Source: Parasphingorhabdus cellanae (GTDB lineage: Bacteria; Pseudomonadota; Alphaproteobacteria; Sphingomonadales; Sphingomonadaceae). From it: a DNA stretch of 64,000 bases. The position numbers were made by a program, and so were the translations under genes. Positions 35,242 to 44,751 of the stretch are shown piece by piece (position 1 is the first letter of the stretch; each line of letters opens with the position of its first letter). Under the pieces are notes generated by a model that searched no databases, was not told where the DNA came from, and saw nothing but the letters and a program-made list of their open reading frames with translations. The stretch spans positions 3,713,953 through 3,777,952 of the forward strand of contig NZ_CP071794.1 in the NCBI RefSeq assembly GCF_017498565.1, read 5' to 3'.

Positions 35242-35594
35242 TTGTTCCCCGTTCACCCACGAACTTATAATGAACGAATTAGGGGTCGTTTGTTAACCAG
35301 TGCGAAAAAAGATGGATTAATGACATTGTAACCAAAGAAGACCGCAAACTTCCGGTTTATTTTTTTGATGAAGCCAAGTTGTGGCAGTCTCTAACCACCA
35401 GAATTCAATCAATTTTCCTGCTTTTTGAAGAGATTCGAGCCCTATTTCTTAATCGCTTTTGCTGGTTCAGATCGGGCCATCGAAGTTTTAATAGTGGTTT
35501 AATATCTCCGGAAGCCAATAAAGACTGTGAAACGCCGCATTTTTTTGGCAGGATAAAATTTGGTCGTGGGGGCCAAGTTGATTTGAGGGACAAT
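35242..35594. other. Intergenic region between S8 protease and lipid cluster
   Basis: A 353-base divergent-promoter region. No gene is recognised; in-frame codons exist upstream of 35595 but look non-coding and lack a ribosome-binding site. No clear terminator or repeat is seen. It should contain the promoters for both the S8 protease and the HAD-PlsC gene. Confidence 0.4.
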
Positions 35595-37373
35595 ATGGCT
35601 GATCGGGATTCTCATCTGCAAGATGTGCTTAAGGCGCCTGAAGGGCCGCATATCGCGGCTTTGTTCGATTTTGATGGCACTATTATCGCCGGATATTCTG
35701 CCACTGCTATGTTGTGGGAAAAAATCAAGCGCCGGGAAATGACGGCCGAGGAATTGGTCGAAACCGCAAATGTGATGGCTCAGTACAGCATGGGGAGCAT
35801 GGGCTTTTCTGGCCTGATGATGGCTGCGTCCAAATTCATGAAGGGCGTTACCGAAGACAGCTATTTTGAATTTGGTGAAGAACTTTATCAGAAGCATATA
35901 GCGCGAAAGGTTTACCCGGAATCACGCGATCTTATAGAAGCGCACATAGCGAAAGGGCATACGGTTGCGATTGTTTCGTCCGCCACGATCTATCAGATTG
36001 AGCCTACCGCACGTGATCTGAATATTGAGCATGTACTTTGTTCTCAATATGAGGTTGAGAATGGCGAGTTTACCGGAAACATTATTCGCCCGCTTTGCTT
36101 TGGCGAAGGCAAAGTTATCGCCGCCGAAAAACTCGCCAAAGAGTATAAGCTCGATCTGAAGAAGAGCTATTTTTATTCTGATAGCGACGATGATATTGAA
36201 TTGCTGGAACGGGTTGGCAAACCGCGTCCGTTAAACCCTAACAGCAAGCTGACGGAAATTTCGAAAGAACGCGGCTGGCCGTTGCAAAAATTTGATAGCC
36301 GCGGGCAGGGCAAACCGGTCGACTATTTGCGAACAATTTATGCGACCGGATCGCTGGTTACATCTTTTGTAGCCGGATTGCCTATCTGGGCGTTGACGGG
36401 GTCACAGCGTGAGGCGACAAATTTCTCTACTGGACTGTTCGGCGATATTGCCACGGCGCTAACTGGCGTGGAACTGGATATCAACGGTGAGGAAAATCTT
36501 TGGGTCAACCGGCCCTGCATTTTTGTGTTCAATCATCAGAGCAAAGCTGATGTGATGATCATGGCAAAGCTGGTGCGCAAGGATGTCGGCGGGATTGCCA
36601 AGAAAGAGGTTAAAGACACGCCGGTAATCGGCAAGGTCATGGAAATGGCTGGTACCGTGTTTGTTGATCGAGCGGATGGTCGCAATGCCATAAAAGCGAT
36701 GGAGCCCTTGGTCGATGCCATCAAGATCGACGGAAAGTCCATCTGCATAGCGCCCGAAGGAACCCGCACCCTGTCTCCCAAAATAGGGCCGTTTAAAAAA
36801 GGGGCTTTCCATCTGGCGATGCAAGCCGGCGTGCCGATGGTTCCGATAGTGATACACAATGCGGGTGATGTCGCGCCAAAAAATGAATTTGTAATGCGCC
36901 CCGCGACGGTGAAAGTTGATATCCTTCCACCGGTTGATACCAGCAATTGGAAAAAAGCGACATTGAATGATCATGTTGCCGAAGTGCGCGGCATGTTCCT
37001 GAAAGCACTCGGTCAAAGTGCTGAAGATGCTGCAATGGCTGAAATTGCTGAATCCTCAGCGTCTTCGCTCCGGCAGCCCGCTGTAAAGCAAACAACGCCT
37101 GTGAAGACAAGAAGAGGAAAAACAGCGGCAAAAGCTGTTCCAAAGAAGGCGGCTCCTAAAGCAAGAAAAACCGCGCAGCGGCAAGCGCCCGTAGCCAAAA
37201 CAGCAACATCGCGAACTGCTACTGTCCAAAAAAATGTGAGCAAACCCGCTGTATCCAAAGCAGTCACCGCCAAAAAAACGGCCACCAAAAAAACAATCGT
37301 TAAAAAACCAGCCGCAAAGAAAACTGCAGCCCGGAAGGCTCCGCCCAAGAAGTCAGTTGTGGCGAAAAAATAG
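35595..37373 (+). CDS. HAD-phosphatase/PlsC acyltransferase fusion with histone-H1-like tail
   Basis: A 592-residue two-domain enzyme. The ATG at 35595 follows GAGGGA. Residues 20-230 are a HAD-superfamily hydrolase (LFDFDGTI with Asp25 and Asp27, SSAT at 129-131, SDSDDDIEL). From about 300 comes a PlsC-type 1-acylglycerol-3-phosphate acyltransferase with FNHQSKAD (His314, Asp319) and APEGTR (386-391). The order suggests acylation of lysophosphatidate and a phosphatase step, such as making diacylglycerol. Residues 497-592 are a Lys/Ala/Pro-rich tail (for example KKPAAKKTAARKAPPKK) similar to histone H1 or AlgP. It heads the lipid cluster, 9 bases before plsB. The tail is discussed under findings. 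Confidence 0.88.
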   Translation: MADRDSHLQDVLKAPEGPHIAALFDFDGTIIAGYSATAMLWEKIKRREMTAEELVETANVMAQYSMGSMGFSGLMMAASKFMKGVTEDSYFEFGEELYQKHIARKVYPESRDLIEAHIAKGHTVAIVSSATIYQIEPTARDLNIEHVLCSQYEVENGEFTGNIIRPLCFGEGKVIAAEKLAKEYKLDLKKSYFYSDSDDDIELLERVGKPRPLNPNSKLTEISKERGWPLQKFDSRGQGKPVDYLRTIYATGSLVTSFVAGLPIWALTGSQREATNFSTGLFGDIATALTGVELDINGEENLWVNRPCIFVFNHQSKADVMIMAKLVRKDVGGIAKKEVKDTPVIGKVMEMAGTVFVDRADGRNAIKAMEPLVDAIKIDGKSICIAPEGTRTLSPKIGPFKKGAFHLAMQAGVPMVPIVIHNAGDVAPKNEFVMRPATVKVDILPPVDTSNWKKATLNDHVAEVRGMFLKALGQSAEDAAMAEIAESSASSLRQPAVKQTTPVKTRRGKTAAKAVPKKAAPKARKTAQRQAPVAKTATSRTATVQKNVSKPAVSKAVTAKKTATKKTIVKKPAAKKTAARKAPPKKSVVAKK

Positions 37374-37382
37374 TGAGGCAGA

Positions 37383-39728
37383 ATGGATGAATCCGCGGCA
37401 ATAGCAAAAGCGGTTCCTCTGCTGACACAGGGGCCGAAATTATTTGTTTTAGATGCGCGTAACCGTGTCGAGCGCCGCTATTTACTGGATTGGCTTCATA
37501 CATCTCTTGCAGAGGGCGGGCCTGACCGGGAAATAAACTGGGTCAGTCTTCCGATATCTGACGAACGGGCTCGTTTGCGGTTGAAAGAATTGATCCGGAA
37601 ACTGGATGCTGACCCGGATACTACCGTAATACCGGTGCGGATCGCTTGGCGAATTCCTAATTTTGAGAAAGGCCGGGCACTTCAAAAGCGCCACGCCTTG
37701 TTCGGTGATCCCCGGATGCCAGGAAGTTTTCGGGCACGGACGATCTTGCTTCGTAACAAGCGCCGGGCACACTGCCTGACAGGGCAACCAGCAACAATTA
37801 GCGACCTCCGGCAACGCTTTGCGCAGCAGAATGCAGTTGAAGTTCAAAGCGATGATGAGCATGAATTTGCTGGTTTTGTGGTGCGTCAAGCTGGCCTTGT
37901 TCTTGATATCGAAGAGCGCGGCCTTCGCGGACGTCGATACAAAGTACCGCGCTTTGTCGCTGACGGCCTCAGAACAAGTCCGAAATTCAGAGCAGCGATG
38001 ACCGAACTGGCAGCCGATCTCGATAAGCCGGAAACGGCGCTTTACGAAGAAGCGAGCAAATACATGAAAGAGCTAATCGCTCGTCCAAGTGCGTTCTTCA
38101 TTGATATGAAGGCAAAGCTCGACCGTTTCATGTTGTCGCAGGGTTACGAAGACAAGGTGGTTTTCAAAAAAAGTGAGCTGGCACGATTGCGCAAAACAAT
38201 GCGGGACCATCCGACGCTGCTTCTGTTCACGCACAAAACTTATATTGATGGGGTAACGCCCACCGATCTGGCCTATCAAAATGATTTGCCGATGGTGCAT
38301 GTATTTGGCGGGATTAATCTCGATTTCTTTGGCCTTGGCTTTGTCTTGCGCCGTGCAGGTACGATTTTCATTCGCCGAAGCTTTGAGAATAACCCGGTCT
38401 ACAAGCTCGTGCTGCGCCACTATGTCAGCTATTTGCTTGAGAAACGCTTTCCCATGACTTGGGCATTTGAAGGCACGCGCTCCCGGCTCGGAAAATTAAT
38501 GCCGCCGCGTTACGGCTTGCTAAAATATGTGATGGATAGCGCTAATGTGAACGATATTAAGAATGTGCATATCATTCCGGTCGTGACCAGTTTTGACCTC
38601 ATCCGCGACGTCGAAGAATATGCAAGCGAACAAACAGGGCGTGCCAAGAAAGCGGAATCACTGAGCTGGTTTATCGGTTATCTTCGAAGCCTGCGTGAGC
38701 CAATGGGGAAGGTTTATGTTGATTTCGGCAAGCCGGTGGTCATCAAGCAGGCACCTGAGCCCAATGATCGCATTGGCTTATCCAAAATTGCCTTTGAAGT
38801 GGCTGTGGAGGCCAATCGTGCGACACCGCTGACTTTGACCTCTCTTATGTGCCTAAGCTTGTTGGGCACTGCTCCTCGTGCAATGACCGCAGATGAATTG
38901 CGTGCGGTGATCAATTTCTTTGTCGAATGGGCGCAAGAACGCAAAATCCGGTTTAGCGAGGATTTGACCCGGCAAAATCTGGAGGGCATCCAAAAAGTTG
39001 TGGATACACTGGTCAACAGCGGATTGTTTATGCGCTATGATCAGGGGTCAACCACGGTTTATGCGATCCAGCCTGAAAAACATCCGTTGGCGAGCTATTA
39101 CCGCAATTCTATTATCCACCATTTTCTTGATAAGGCAATAATTGAACTATCGCTGCTAAAGGCACGGGAAAATAAGGATAATGTACCTAAAGATGTGTTT
39201 TGGGCCGAAACGGAACGATTGCGCGATCTGTTTAAATTCGAATTTTTCTACCCACCGAAAAAAGAATATCGCAAAAACCTCAAAGCGGAATTGACACGCG
39301 CCTGTGCTGATTGGGAAATGAAGCTCGATAAAGGTGGGGTGTTGTTAAAAAGCCTGACCAACCGTTTCCAGCCTCTAATTGGCCATGCTGTTTTCCTTCC
39401 GTTCGTTGAATCATACACCGTTGTGCTAGATATATTGTCGCGGCTGGAGCCCGGCCAGGCAATTGACAAGAAGACTTGTGTTGAAGAGGCCCTGAAAGAA
39501 GGACGCCAAGCCTATTTGCTGCGGCGCATTACGAGCGAGGCCTCAATCGGCAAGATCTTGTTCGAAAACGGCTTCAAAATGGCTACAAGTCAAGGCCTGA
39601 CGGGTGAAACAACCGATGAAACTATCATGAAGCGCAAGGCTTTGCTCCGCAAATTCCGAGCGTTGTCACGGCGAATGGAAAAATCACGCTTGGAGGTACT
39701 AAATCTCGCCGACAAGATTTTTGACTGA
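37383..39728 (+). CDS. plsB: Glycerol-3-phosphate 1-O-acyltransferase
   Basis: PlsB transfers a fatty acyl group to sn-glycerol-3-phosphate, the first step of phospholipid and triacylglycerol synthesis. The 781-residue length matches the long PlsB form. The acyltransferase motif is FTHKTYIDG (His284, Asp289, HX4D intact though the usual HRS is HKT), then GTIFIRRSF and AFEGTRSRLGK for substrate binding. The C-terminal half is helical. It follows the HAD-PlsC gene by 9 bases and precedes a WS/DGAT gene by 26, in one apparent operon. GpsA downstream would supply its glycerol-3-phosphate. Confidence 0.9.
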   Translation: MDESAAIAKAVPLLTQGPKLFVLDARNRVERRYLLDWLHTSLAEGGPDREINWVSLPISDERARLRLKELIRKLDADPDTTVIPVRIAWRIPNFEKGRALQKRHALFGDPRMPGSFRARTILLRNKRRAHCLTGQPATISDLRQRFAQQNAVEVQSDDEHEFAGFVVRQAGLVLDIEERGLRGRRYKVPRFVADGLRTSPKFRAAMTELAADLDKPETALYEEASKYMKELIARPSAFFIDMKAKLDRFMLSQGYEDKVVFKKSELARLRKTMRDHPTLLLFTHKTYIDGVTPTDLAYQNDLPMVHVFGGINLDFFGLGFVLRRAGTIFIRRSFENNPVYKLVLRHYVSYLLEKRFPMTWAFEGTRSRLGKLMPPRYGLLKYVMDSANVNDIKNVHIIPVVTSFDLIRDVEEYASEQTGRAKKAESLSWFIGYLRSLREPMGKVYVDFGKPVVIKQAPEPNDRIGLSKIAFEVAVEANRATPLTLTSLMCLSLLGTAPRAMTADELRAVINFFVEWAQERKIRFSEDLTRQNLEGIQKVVDTLVNSGLFMRYDQGSTTVYAIQPEKHPLASYYRNSIIHHFLDKAIIELSLLKARENKDNVPKDVFWAETERLRDLFKFEFFYPPKKEYRKNLKAELTRACADWEMKLDKGGVLLKSLTNRFQPLIGHAVFLPFVESYTVVLDILSRLEPGQAIDKKTCVEEALKEGRQAYLLRRITSEASIGKILFENGFKMATSQGLTGETTDETIMKRKALLRKFRALSRRMEKSRLEVLNLADKIFD

Positions 39729-39754
39729 CTGATCCTATCAGAAAGGACTCGCCC

Positions 39755-41308
39755 ATGACCGACAAGCAGCAACCTCATCAGCTTAGTGCGCAGGATGCGC
39801 AGTTTGTCTATATGCAGACGCCCGACAATCTTACTCATGTCATGGCCGTCTATATCTATGATCCATCTTCCGCGCCTGGCGGGAAAGTTCGCTTCAAAGA
39901 TATTATTGAACATATGCGCAAACGCATGGTGGTTTCACCCATGTTTAAGCGCAGACTTTACCGGCTACCGCTGGATATTGATCATCCTTACTGGGTCGAA
40001 GACGAACATTTCGACCTGGAAGCGCATATCTCCCATAGTCGATTGCCAGAACCGGGCGATTGGCGCCAGTTTTGCATCCATGTCGCGCGCCACCACAGCA
40101 AACCGCTTGATATGAACCGGCCTCTCTGGGACATGTATGTGGTCGAAGGTCTGGACAATATCGAGGGCGTTGCGAAAGGCAGCTATGCCATTTTAACGCG
40201 GATACATCATTCGACAATTGACGGCACGTCAGGGGCTCATTTCTTTGCGTCTATTTCCGATATTGACACAAAAGGGACACCGGCCATTCCACTCCCAAAG
40301 AAAGAGGCGGAGATGGCACCGCTTCCTGAACCAGCGGAAATATTGAGCCGCGCTGTCAACAGCACCGTGACATCGCCAGTCAAACTCACGCAAGCGCTTT
40401 TGAAACTTACACCAGCGATATTGAAAAATGCTCAGAAAAACATCGCTAGTGATAGTGAGGGTGGTGAAGGAAAAGTACCGGAAACGCGGTTTAACGGTGC
40501 TGTTTCACCCCATAAAATGTTTGAAGCAGTCACGTTCGATCTTGATGATCTGAAAGCCATTAGACTGAAAGTAGATGGCGCGACTATCAATGATGTTGTG
40601 CTCGCCATTTGTAGTGGGGCGCTGCGTAAATATCTGACGAAACATAAAGAGCTTCCGGATGAATCGCTAGTGGCGGTCGCGCCAATCAACGCGCGTAGCA
40701 GAACAGGGGAGGAAGCCAATCCGGGCACCAACATAACCGCCATGACTGTCAAAATCTGGTCGAACATCGCTAACCCCATAGAGCGTTTGGAAGCCATCAG
40801 AGATACAACCCGCGAGACCAAAGCGGCCAAATCAGGTCTGAGCGCGCGGATCATGACGGATCTTACAAAACATATTCCTGGCGCGACCATGTCAGGTGTC
40901 GCACGGGTTCTGAATAGCGAGCGCTTCGCTCAAAAAGTGAGCAATCTATTCGTATCCAACGTGCCAGGGCCGCAGGTCCAGCTTTATATGAACGGCGCTA
41001 AACTAACTCATCAATATGGATTAGGGCCATTGGGCAACGGTATGGGCCTGTTTATTGCCACGCCGAGCTATCACGGAACGATTTCATTCAGCATTATTTC
41101 TGACCGAAAAATCATGCCAGACATTGAGTTTTTCCGCGAATGCCTCCAAACAGCGTTCGTACAGCTTCGAGATGCAAAGCCGGTAAAGGGCAGGGCCAAA
41201 GCAAAGGTGCCTCAATCAAAACCGGAAGCAAAACCGCAAGATGGCTCGGTTATGTATCGCCGGGTTTCAAAAAATCCGCGAAAAACGAAGCCAGAAAAGA
41301 CTAAATAG
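39755..41308 (+). CDS. Wax ester synthase/diacylglycerol acyltransferase (WS/DGAT)
   Basis: A 517-residue acyltransferase that makes triacylglycerol or wax esters from acyl-CoA. The catalytic motif HHSTIDG (151-157; His152, Asp156) matches the HHxxxDG signature, and the N-terminal LSAQDAQFVYMQTPDNLTHV and PLWDMYVVEGL are characteristic. C-terminal domain contacts include NVPGPQVQLYMNGAKL. The last about 45 residues are basic (for example KGRAKAKVPQSKPEAK), recalling the tail of the HAD-PlsC protein. The downstream patatin gene starts 84 bases later. Confidence 0.94.
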   Translation: MTDKQQPHQLSAQDAQFVYMQTPDNLTHVMAVYIYDPSSAPGGKVRFKDIIEHMRKRMVVSPMFKRRLYRLPLDIDHPYWVEDEHFDLEAHISHSRLPEPGDWRQFCIHVARHHSKPLDMNRPLWDMYVVEGLDNIEGVAKGSYAILTRIHHSTIDGTSGAHFFASISDIDTKGTPAIPLPKKEAEMAPLPEPAEILSRAVNSTVTSPVKLTQALLKLTPAILKNAQKNIASDSEGGEGKVPETRFNGAVSPHKMFEAVTFDLDDLKAIRLKVDGATINDVVLAICSGALRKYLTKHKELPDESLVAVAPINARSRTGEEANPGTNITAMTVKIWSNIANPIERLEAIRDTTRETKAAKSGLSARIMTDLTKHIPGATMSGVARVLNSERFAQKVSNLFVSNVPGPQVQLYMNGAKLTHQYGLGPLGNGMGLFIATPSYHGTISFSIISDRKIMPDIEFFRECLQTAFVQLRDAKPVKGRAKAKVPQSKPEAKPQDGSVMYRRVSKNPRKTKPEKTK

Positions 41309-41392
41309 GTGAGAAAATTAGAGCGCGATACTCAAAAAGGGTGCGTTTCCTCATCAATCTCTCTATTCGATCATACAGTAAGTGAGTGATAT

Positions 41393-42871
41393 ATGATTTT
41401 GAATACTAGTTTGAAGATTGAAAAGGCGATGGCGCAGGCGGAAAACTACTCCGACTGGTCAGATGCAGCAGCGCGGCATGATCGCTCGACGGGAGTGGAC
41501 GTCTGGAAATCTGAAGATGAAAGTAAGCATTTCGACTATAAGTCGATCCGCCGCCGCCTGAAACGTTTATCCCGGCTTTGGAAGGCGCAAGACAATGCAG
41601 GACTGCTCTATGCCTTGAATGAAGGTATTCACGGGAATATGGACGGCATGGGCAATGACAGGCTGCACCAAAAGGCGAAATTCGGCACTAAGCAGCTGAT
41701 CCAGGATTATGTCGATGCGATCGTAAATTCGCTGGAATATTTAGCGAGTGACAAAGTTACAGATATTCCTTTCGAAGAGAAGCTCGATTTTTTTCGCCGC
41801 GCTCAGCATTGCTATGGTCGTTCCGCCTTTTTGATGAGCGGTTCGGGTGCTTTTTTATACTTCCATATGGGCGTCGTGAAGGCGCTATGGTCTGAAGGAC
41901 TGCTGCCGCATATTTTGTCTGGATCAAGTGGCGGCTCGGTCGTTGGGGCGCTGGTGAGTACCCATGTTGATAACGAGATACCGCCATTTTTCGAACCTGA
42001 AAATCTGGTCACTGAGGGGCGAGATGAACTGGTAGAACATACTGGTTTTGGAATGCTGGGAAGTACTAAGCGCCTGAAGATTGACGAAGTCCGGGAACGG
42101 ATCAGCTCCATGATCCCAGACCTGACGTTTCAGGAAGCTTATGAGTTGACTGGCCGACATTTGAACGTTTCGATCGCGCCTGCTGAAAAACATCAAACAT
42201 CCAGACTGCTAAACGCTATCGCTTCGCCTAATGTCTATGTACGTGAAGCCGTCATGGCGTCTTGCGCGGTTCCTGGTATTTATCCCCCGGTCACTTTGGC
42301 TGCCAAAGATCATAAAGGTGTGCGCAAGCCATATTTGCCAAACCGCAAATGGGTTGACGGATCGGTGACTCATGATCTTCCTGCAAAACGCCTCGGTCGA
42401 CTTTACGGCGTGAATCATCATATTGTGAGTCAGGCAAATCCACTGATCACGCCTTTTGCCACCGACGTTAAGCAGCAAAAAACGCCTATAGGGGCGATCA
42501 GAAATGCCACGACCTCTACGATGAAGGCTTGGCTTAATGCCAATGTAGAGATTATGCAAAAACCGCTATCGTATTTTCCAAGACTGAACACGATGGCGAA
42601 CATGACTTTATCGGTGATCAATCAGGATTATACGGGGGATATAAATATTATCCGGCCCAGCATGTTCTGGAGCCCGAATAAATTACTCAGCGATCTGTCG
42701 CTAGAGGACATTACCGAACTTATTCAGCTAGGCGAGCGCACAACCTGGCCGAAAATCGAAATGGTTCGAACGCAGACGAAGATCAGTCAGACGCTAGACC
42801 GAATTTTGTTCGAATATGAAACTGAGTTGGCTCATGATCATGTTACGGCGATGAAAAGGAAAATCGCTTGA
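41393..42871 (+). CDS. DUF3336-patatin family lipase (TAG lipase-like)
   Basis: A 492-residue patatin-type lipase. The first about 145 residues match the DUF3336 module found before the patatin domain in eukaryotic triacylglycerol lipases such as yeast Tgl3/4/5 and plant SDP1. The patatin domain has GSGAFLYFHMG (oxyanion site), GSSGG with nucleophile Ser179, and VDGS with Asp322 of the Ser-Asp dyad. An alternative start at 41429 (MAQAENYSDW) is possible. The stop overlaps the next gene's start (TTGA). Neutral-lipid hydrolysis is inferred from domain architecture and neighbours. Confidence 0.88.
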   Translation: MILNTSLKIEKAMAQAENYSDWSDAAARHDRSTGVDVWKSEDESKHFDYKSIRRRLKRLSRLWKAQDNAGLLYALNEGIHGNMDGMGNDRLHQKAKFGTKQLIQDYVDAIVNSLEYLASDKVTDIPFEEKLDFFRRAQHCYGRSAFLMSGSGAFLYFHMGVVKALWSEGLLPHILSGSSGGSVVGALVSTHVDNEIPPFFEPENLVTEGRDELVEHTGFGMLGSTKRLKIDEVRERISSMIPDLTFQEAYELTGRHLNVSIAPAEKHQTSRLLNAIASPNVYVREAVMASCAVPGIYPPVTLAAKDHKGVRKPYLPNRKWVDGSVTHDLPAKRLGRLYGVNHHIVSQANPLITPFATDVKQQKTPIGAIRNATTSTMKAWLNANVEIMQKPLSYFPRLNTMANMTLSVINQDYTGDINIIRPSMFWSPNKLLSDLSLEDITELIQLGERTTWPKIEMVRTQTKISQTLDRILFEYETELAHDHVTAMKRKIA

Positions 42872-43722
42872 AGCGTCAGGAGGGGAGCCTAACGCTGGCA
42901 TCACCGTCTGTTGCTGTTGGTGCAAAGCTCTATTGCCAGAATTGGATACCAGACGAGGCGCCTAAGGCAGTTATCATATTGGTCCATGGCTATGATGAGC
43001 ATAGCGGTCGATATGCTTATTTCGCAGAGCATTGTGTAAATAATGGGTTTGCGGTTCATACATTGGACCACTGGGGGCACGGAAAATCAGATGGCGTGCA
43101 TGGTTTTGTGCCCGATTTCACGGTCTATCATGATGGTTTGGACGCGCTCCTTGATCAGTTACCAGAGGACCAGCGGGCATTGCCGTTGATATTGGTGGGC
43201 CATAGCCTTGGCGGTTTGATCAGCGCATCATATTTACTCGAAAATCAATCTCAATTCGCAGCGGCTGTACTATCGGGGCCAGCGATCAAAGCAACCGAAG
43301 AGCCATCTTCTTTCATGAAGGGCTTGAGCCGTTTTCTGTCTAACGTTGCTCCAAAAATGGGCGTATTGAGTCTTGATGCCACGGGCGTTAGCCGAGATCC
43401 GCAAGTGGTTGCTGACTATCTTGCGGACCCGTTAGTGTCTGGCACAAAGATCAGTGCGCGGCTGGCGGCAGAGATGATGGGTTATATGGAAGTCGTTCAA
43501 AACAAGGCGGATCATATTAAGCTGCCGATGCTGTTGCTACATGGCGAAGATGACAGTCTCACAGCACCGGAAGGGTCGGTATTCCTGCACGAACATATTG
43601 GTTCAGACAAAAAAATGTTAAAAATCTATCCTAGGCTGTTTCATGAGATTTTTAACGAGCCGGAAAAAGATGCCGTGCTGACAGATATGACCGACTGGAT
43701 TAATCGCATATTGGCAAAATAG
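42868..43722 (+). CDS. Monoacylglycerol lipase-like alpha/beta hydrolase
   Basis: A 284-residue hydrolase with the monoglyceride lipase pattern: VHGYDEHSGRY near the N-terminus, LDHWGHGKSDG, GHSLGG with nucleophile Ser113, HGEDD with the acid residue, and the diagnostic FHEIFNEPEKD with catalytic His. The start is a TTG overlapping the patatin stop by four bases, preceded by AAAGGA; the overlap suggests coupled translation. It would release glycerol and a fatty acid from monoacylglycerol, the final step after the patatin lipase. Confidence 0.9.
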   Translation: MKRQEGSLTLASPSVAVGAKLYCQNWIPDEAPKAVIILVHGYDEHSGRYAYFAEHCVNNGFAVHTLDHWGHGKSDGVHGFVPDFTVYHDGLDALLDQLPEDQRALPLILVGHSLGGLISASYLLENQSQFAAAVLSGPAIKATEEPSSFMKGLSRFLSNVAPKMGVLSLDATGVSRDPQVVADYLADPLVSGTKISARLAAEMMGYMEVVQNKADHIKLPMLLLHGEDDSLTAPEGSVFLHEHIGSDKKMLKIYPRLFHEIFNEPEKDAVLTDMTDWINRILAK

Positions 43723-43752
43723 GCGCAAGAATGCAAATGGGGGAATGCCGCA

Positions 43753-44682
43753 ATGATGATTATATTATATGTCTTGGGTGCAATAATTCTGGCCTTGCTG
43801 GTCAGTTATTTCGTTCTTCCTAAAGCGCTTTATGACCTAATGACTGCTCTACTTCGCCTACGCGGCGGTATGCGGCTGAAAAAGATCAGGGTAGGGGACA
43901 ATATATGGCCTTATCTTGAGGGTGGTCGCAGAGACGGAGTGCCAATCATTCTGCTCCATGGCTTTGGCGGCGATAAGGACAACTGGTCCATTTATGCGCC
44001 GCATATCACCAAACATCACCGTGTGATCGCACCTGACTTGCCGGGATTTGGAGAGAATGATCGTTCACTGGATCGCGACTATGATGTTGCGACACAGGCG
44101 CACCGGTTAAACGCCTTTCTGGATGCGATGAATATAAACAAATGTCATATTGGCGGTAACAGCATGGGCGGTTTTATCGCGCTGCAATTTGCGCTGGAAT
44201 ATCCGCAGAAAATATCGTCGCTTACCTTGTTCAATAATGCTGGCGTGGTCGGCGAAAACAAGAGTGAATTGCAGGTCGCCGCTGAGAAAGGCGAAAATGT
44301 ATTGGCGCTGGAAAGTCTCTCTGATGTTGATCGGCTGATGTCTTTTGTCGCTTACAAACCTGTTGCGATGCCGAAGAATTTCAAAAAGCTATTCTATGCC
44401 GAAGCTGCAGAACATCGAGATCTTCTGGATAAGATTTTCTGGCAGATAGCCGGTTCTGGCATAAACCACCCCCTCAACGACCGTTTGAGTGAAGTTACAG
44501 CACCGAGCCTTATCATATGGGGTAGACACGATCGGCTGATCGATGTGAGCTGTGTTGATGTTCTGGATCAGGGGTTAAAAAATAGCGAAGCAGTGATCTT
44601 GGAAGAAACAGGACATATACCGATGATTGAAAAACCCAAGGATACCGCATCCGCGCAACTCGCATTTCTTGCAAAACACTGA
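43753..44682 (+). CDS. Membrane-anchored alpha/beta hydrolase (ABHD6-like)
   Basis: A 309-residue hydrolase. Residues about 3-22 form an N-terminal membrane anchor, unlike the preceding soluble one. The catalytic pattern is IILLHGFGGDKDNW, then NSMGG with nucleophile Ser137, GRHDRLID with the acid, and EETGHIPMIEKP with the His. This arrangement resembles ABHD6-type lipases and also bacterial esterases; the substrate may be lipid or xenobiotic ester. It sits in the lipid cluster 30 bases after the monoacylglycerol lipase, with GGGGGAA before its ATG. Confidence 0.85.
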   Translation: MMIILYVLGAIILALLVSYFVLPKALYDLMTALLRLRGGMRLKKIRVGDNIWPYLEGGRRDGVPIILLHGFGGDKDNWSIYAPHITKHHRVIAPDLPGFGENDRSLDRDYDVATQAHRLNAFLDAMNINKCHIGGNSMGGFIALQFALEYPQKISSLTLFNNAGVVGENKSELQVAAEKGENVLALESLSDVDRLMSFVAYKPVAMPKNFKKLFYAEAAEHRDLLDKIFWQIAGSGINHPLNDRLSEVTAPSLIIWGRHDRLIDVSCVDVLDQGLKNSEAVILEETGHIPMIEKPKDTASAQLAFLAKH

Positions 44683-44751
44683 ATTTCCAGCCAGTTTAGC
44701 CGGAAAGAGCTTCTTGCTAAGAGGAGTCGCTAGAAATGTGGGGAGATTAGC

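Noticed and set aside
36459..37348. Several long antisense frames over the HAD-PlsC gene
   Set aside because: They are shadows of the PlsC domain and the Lys/Ala tail; the plus-strand protein has full domain motifs.
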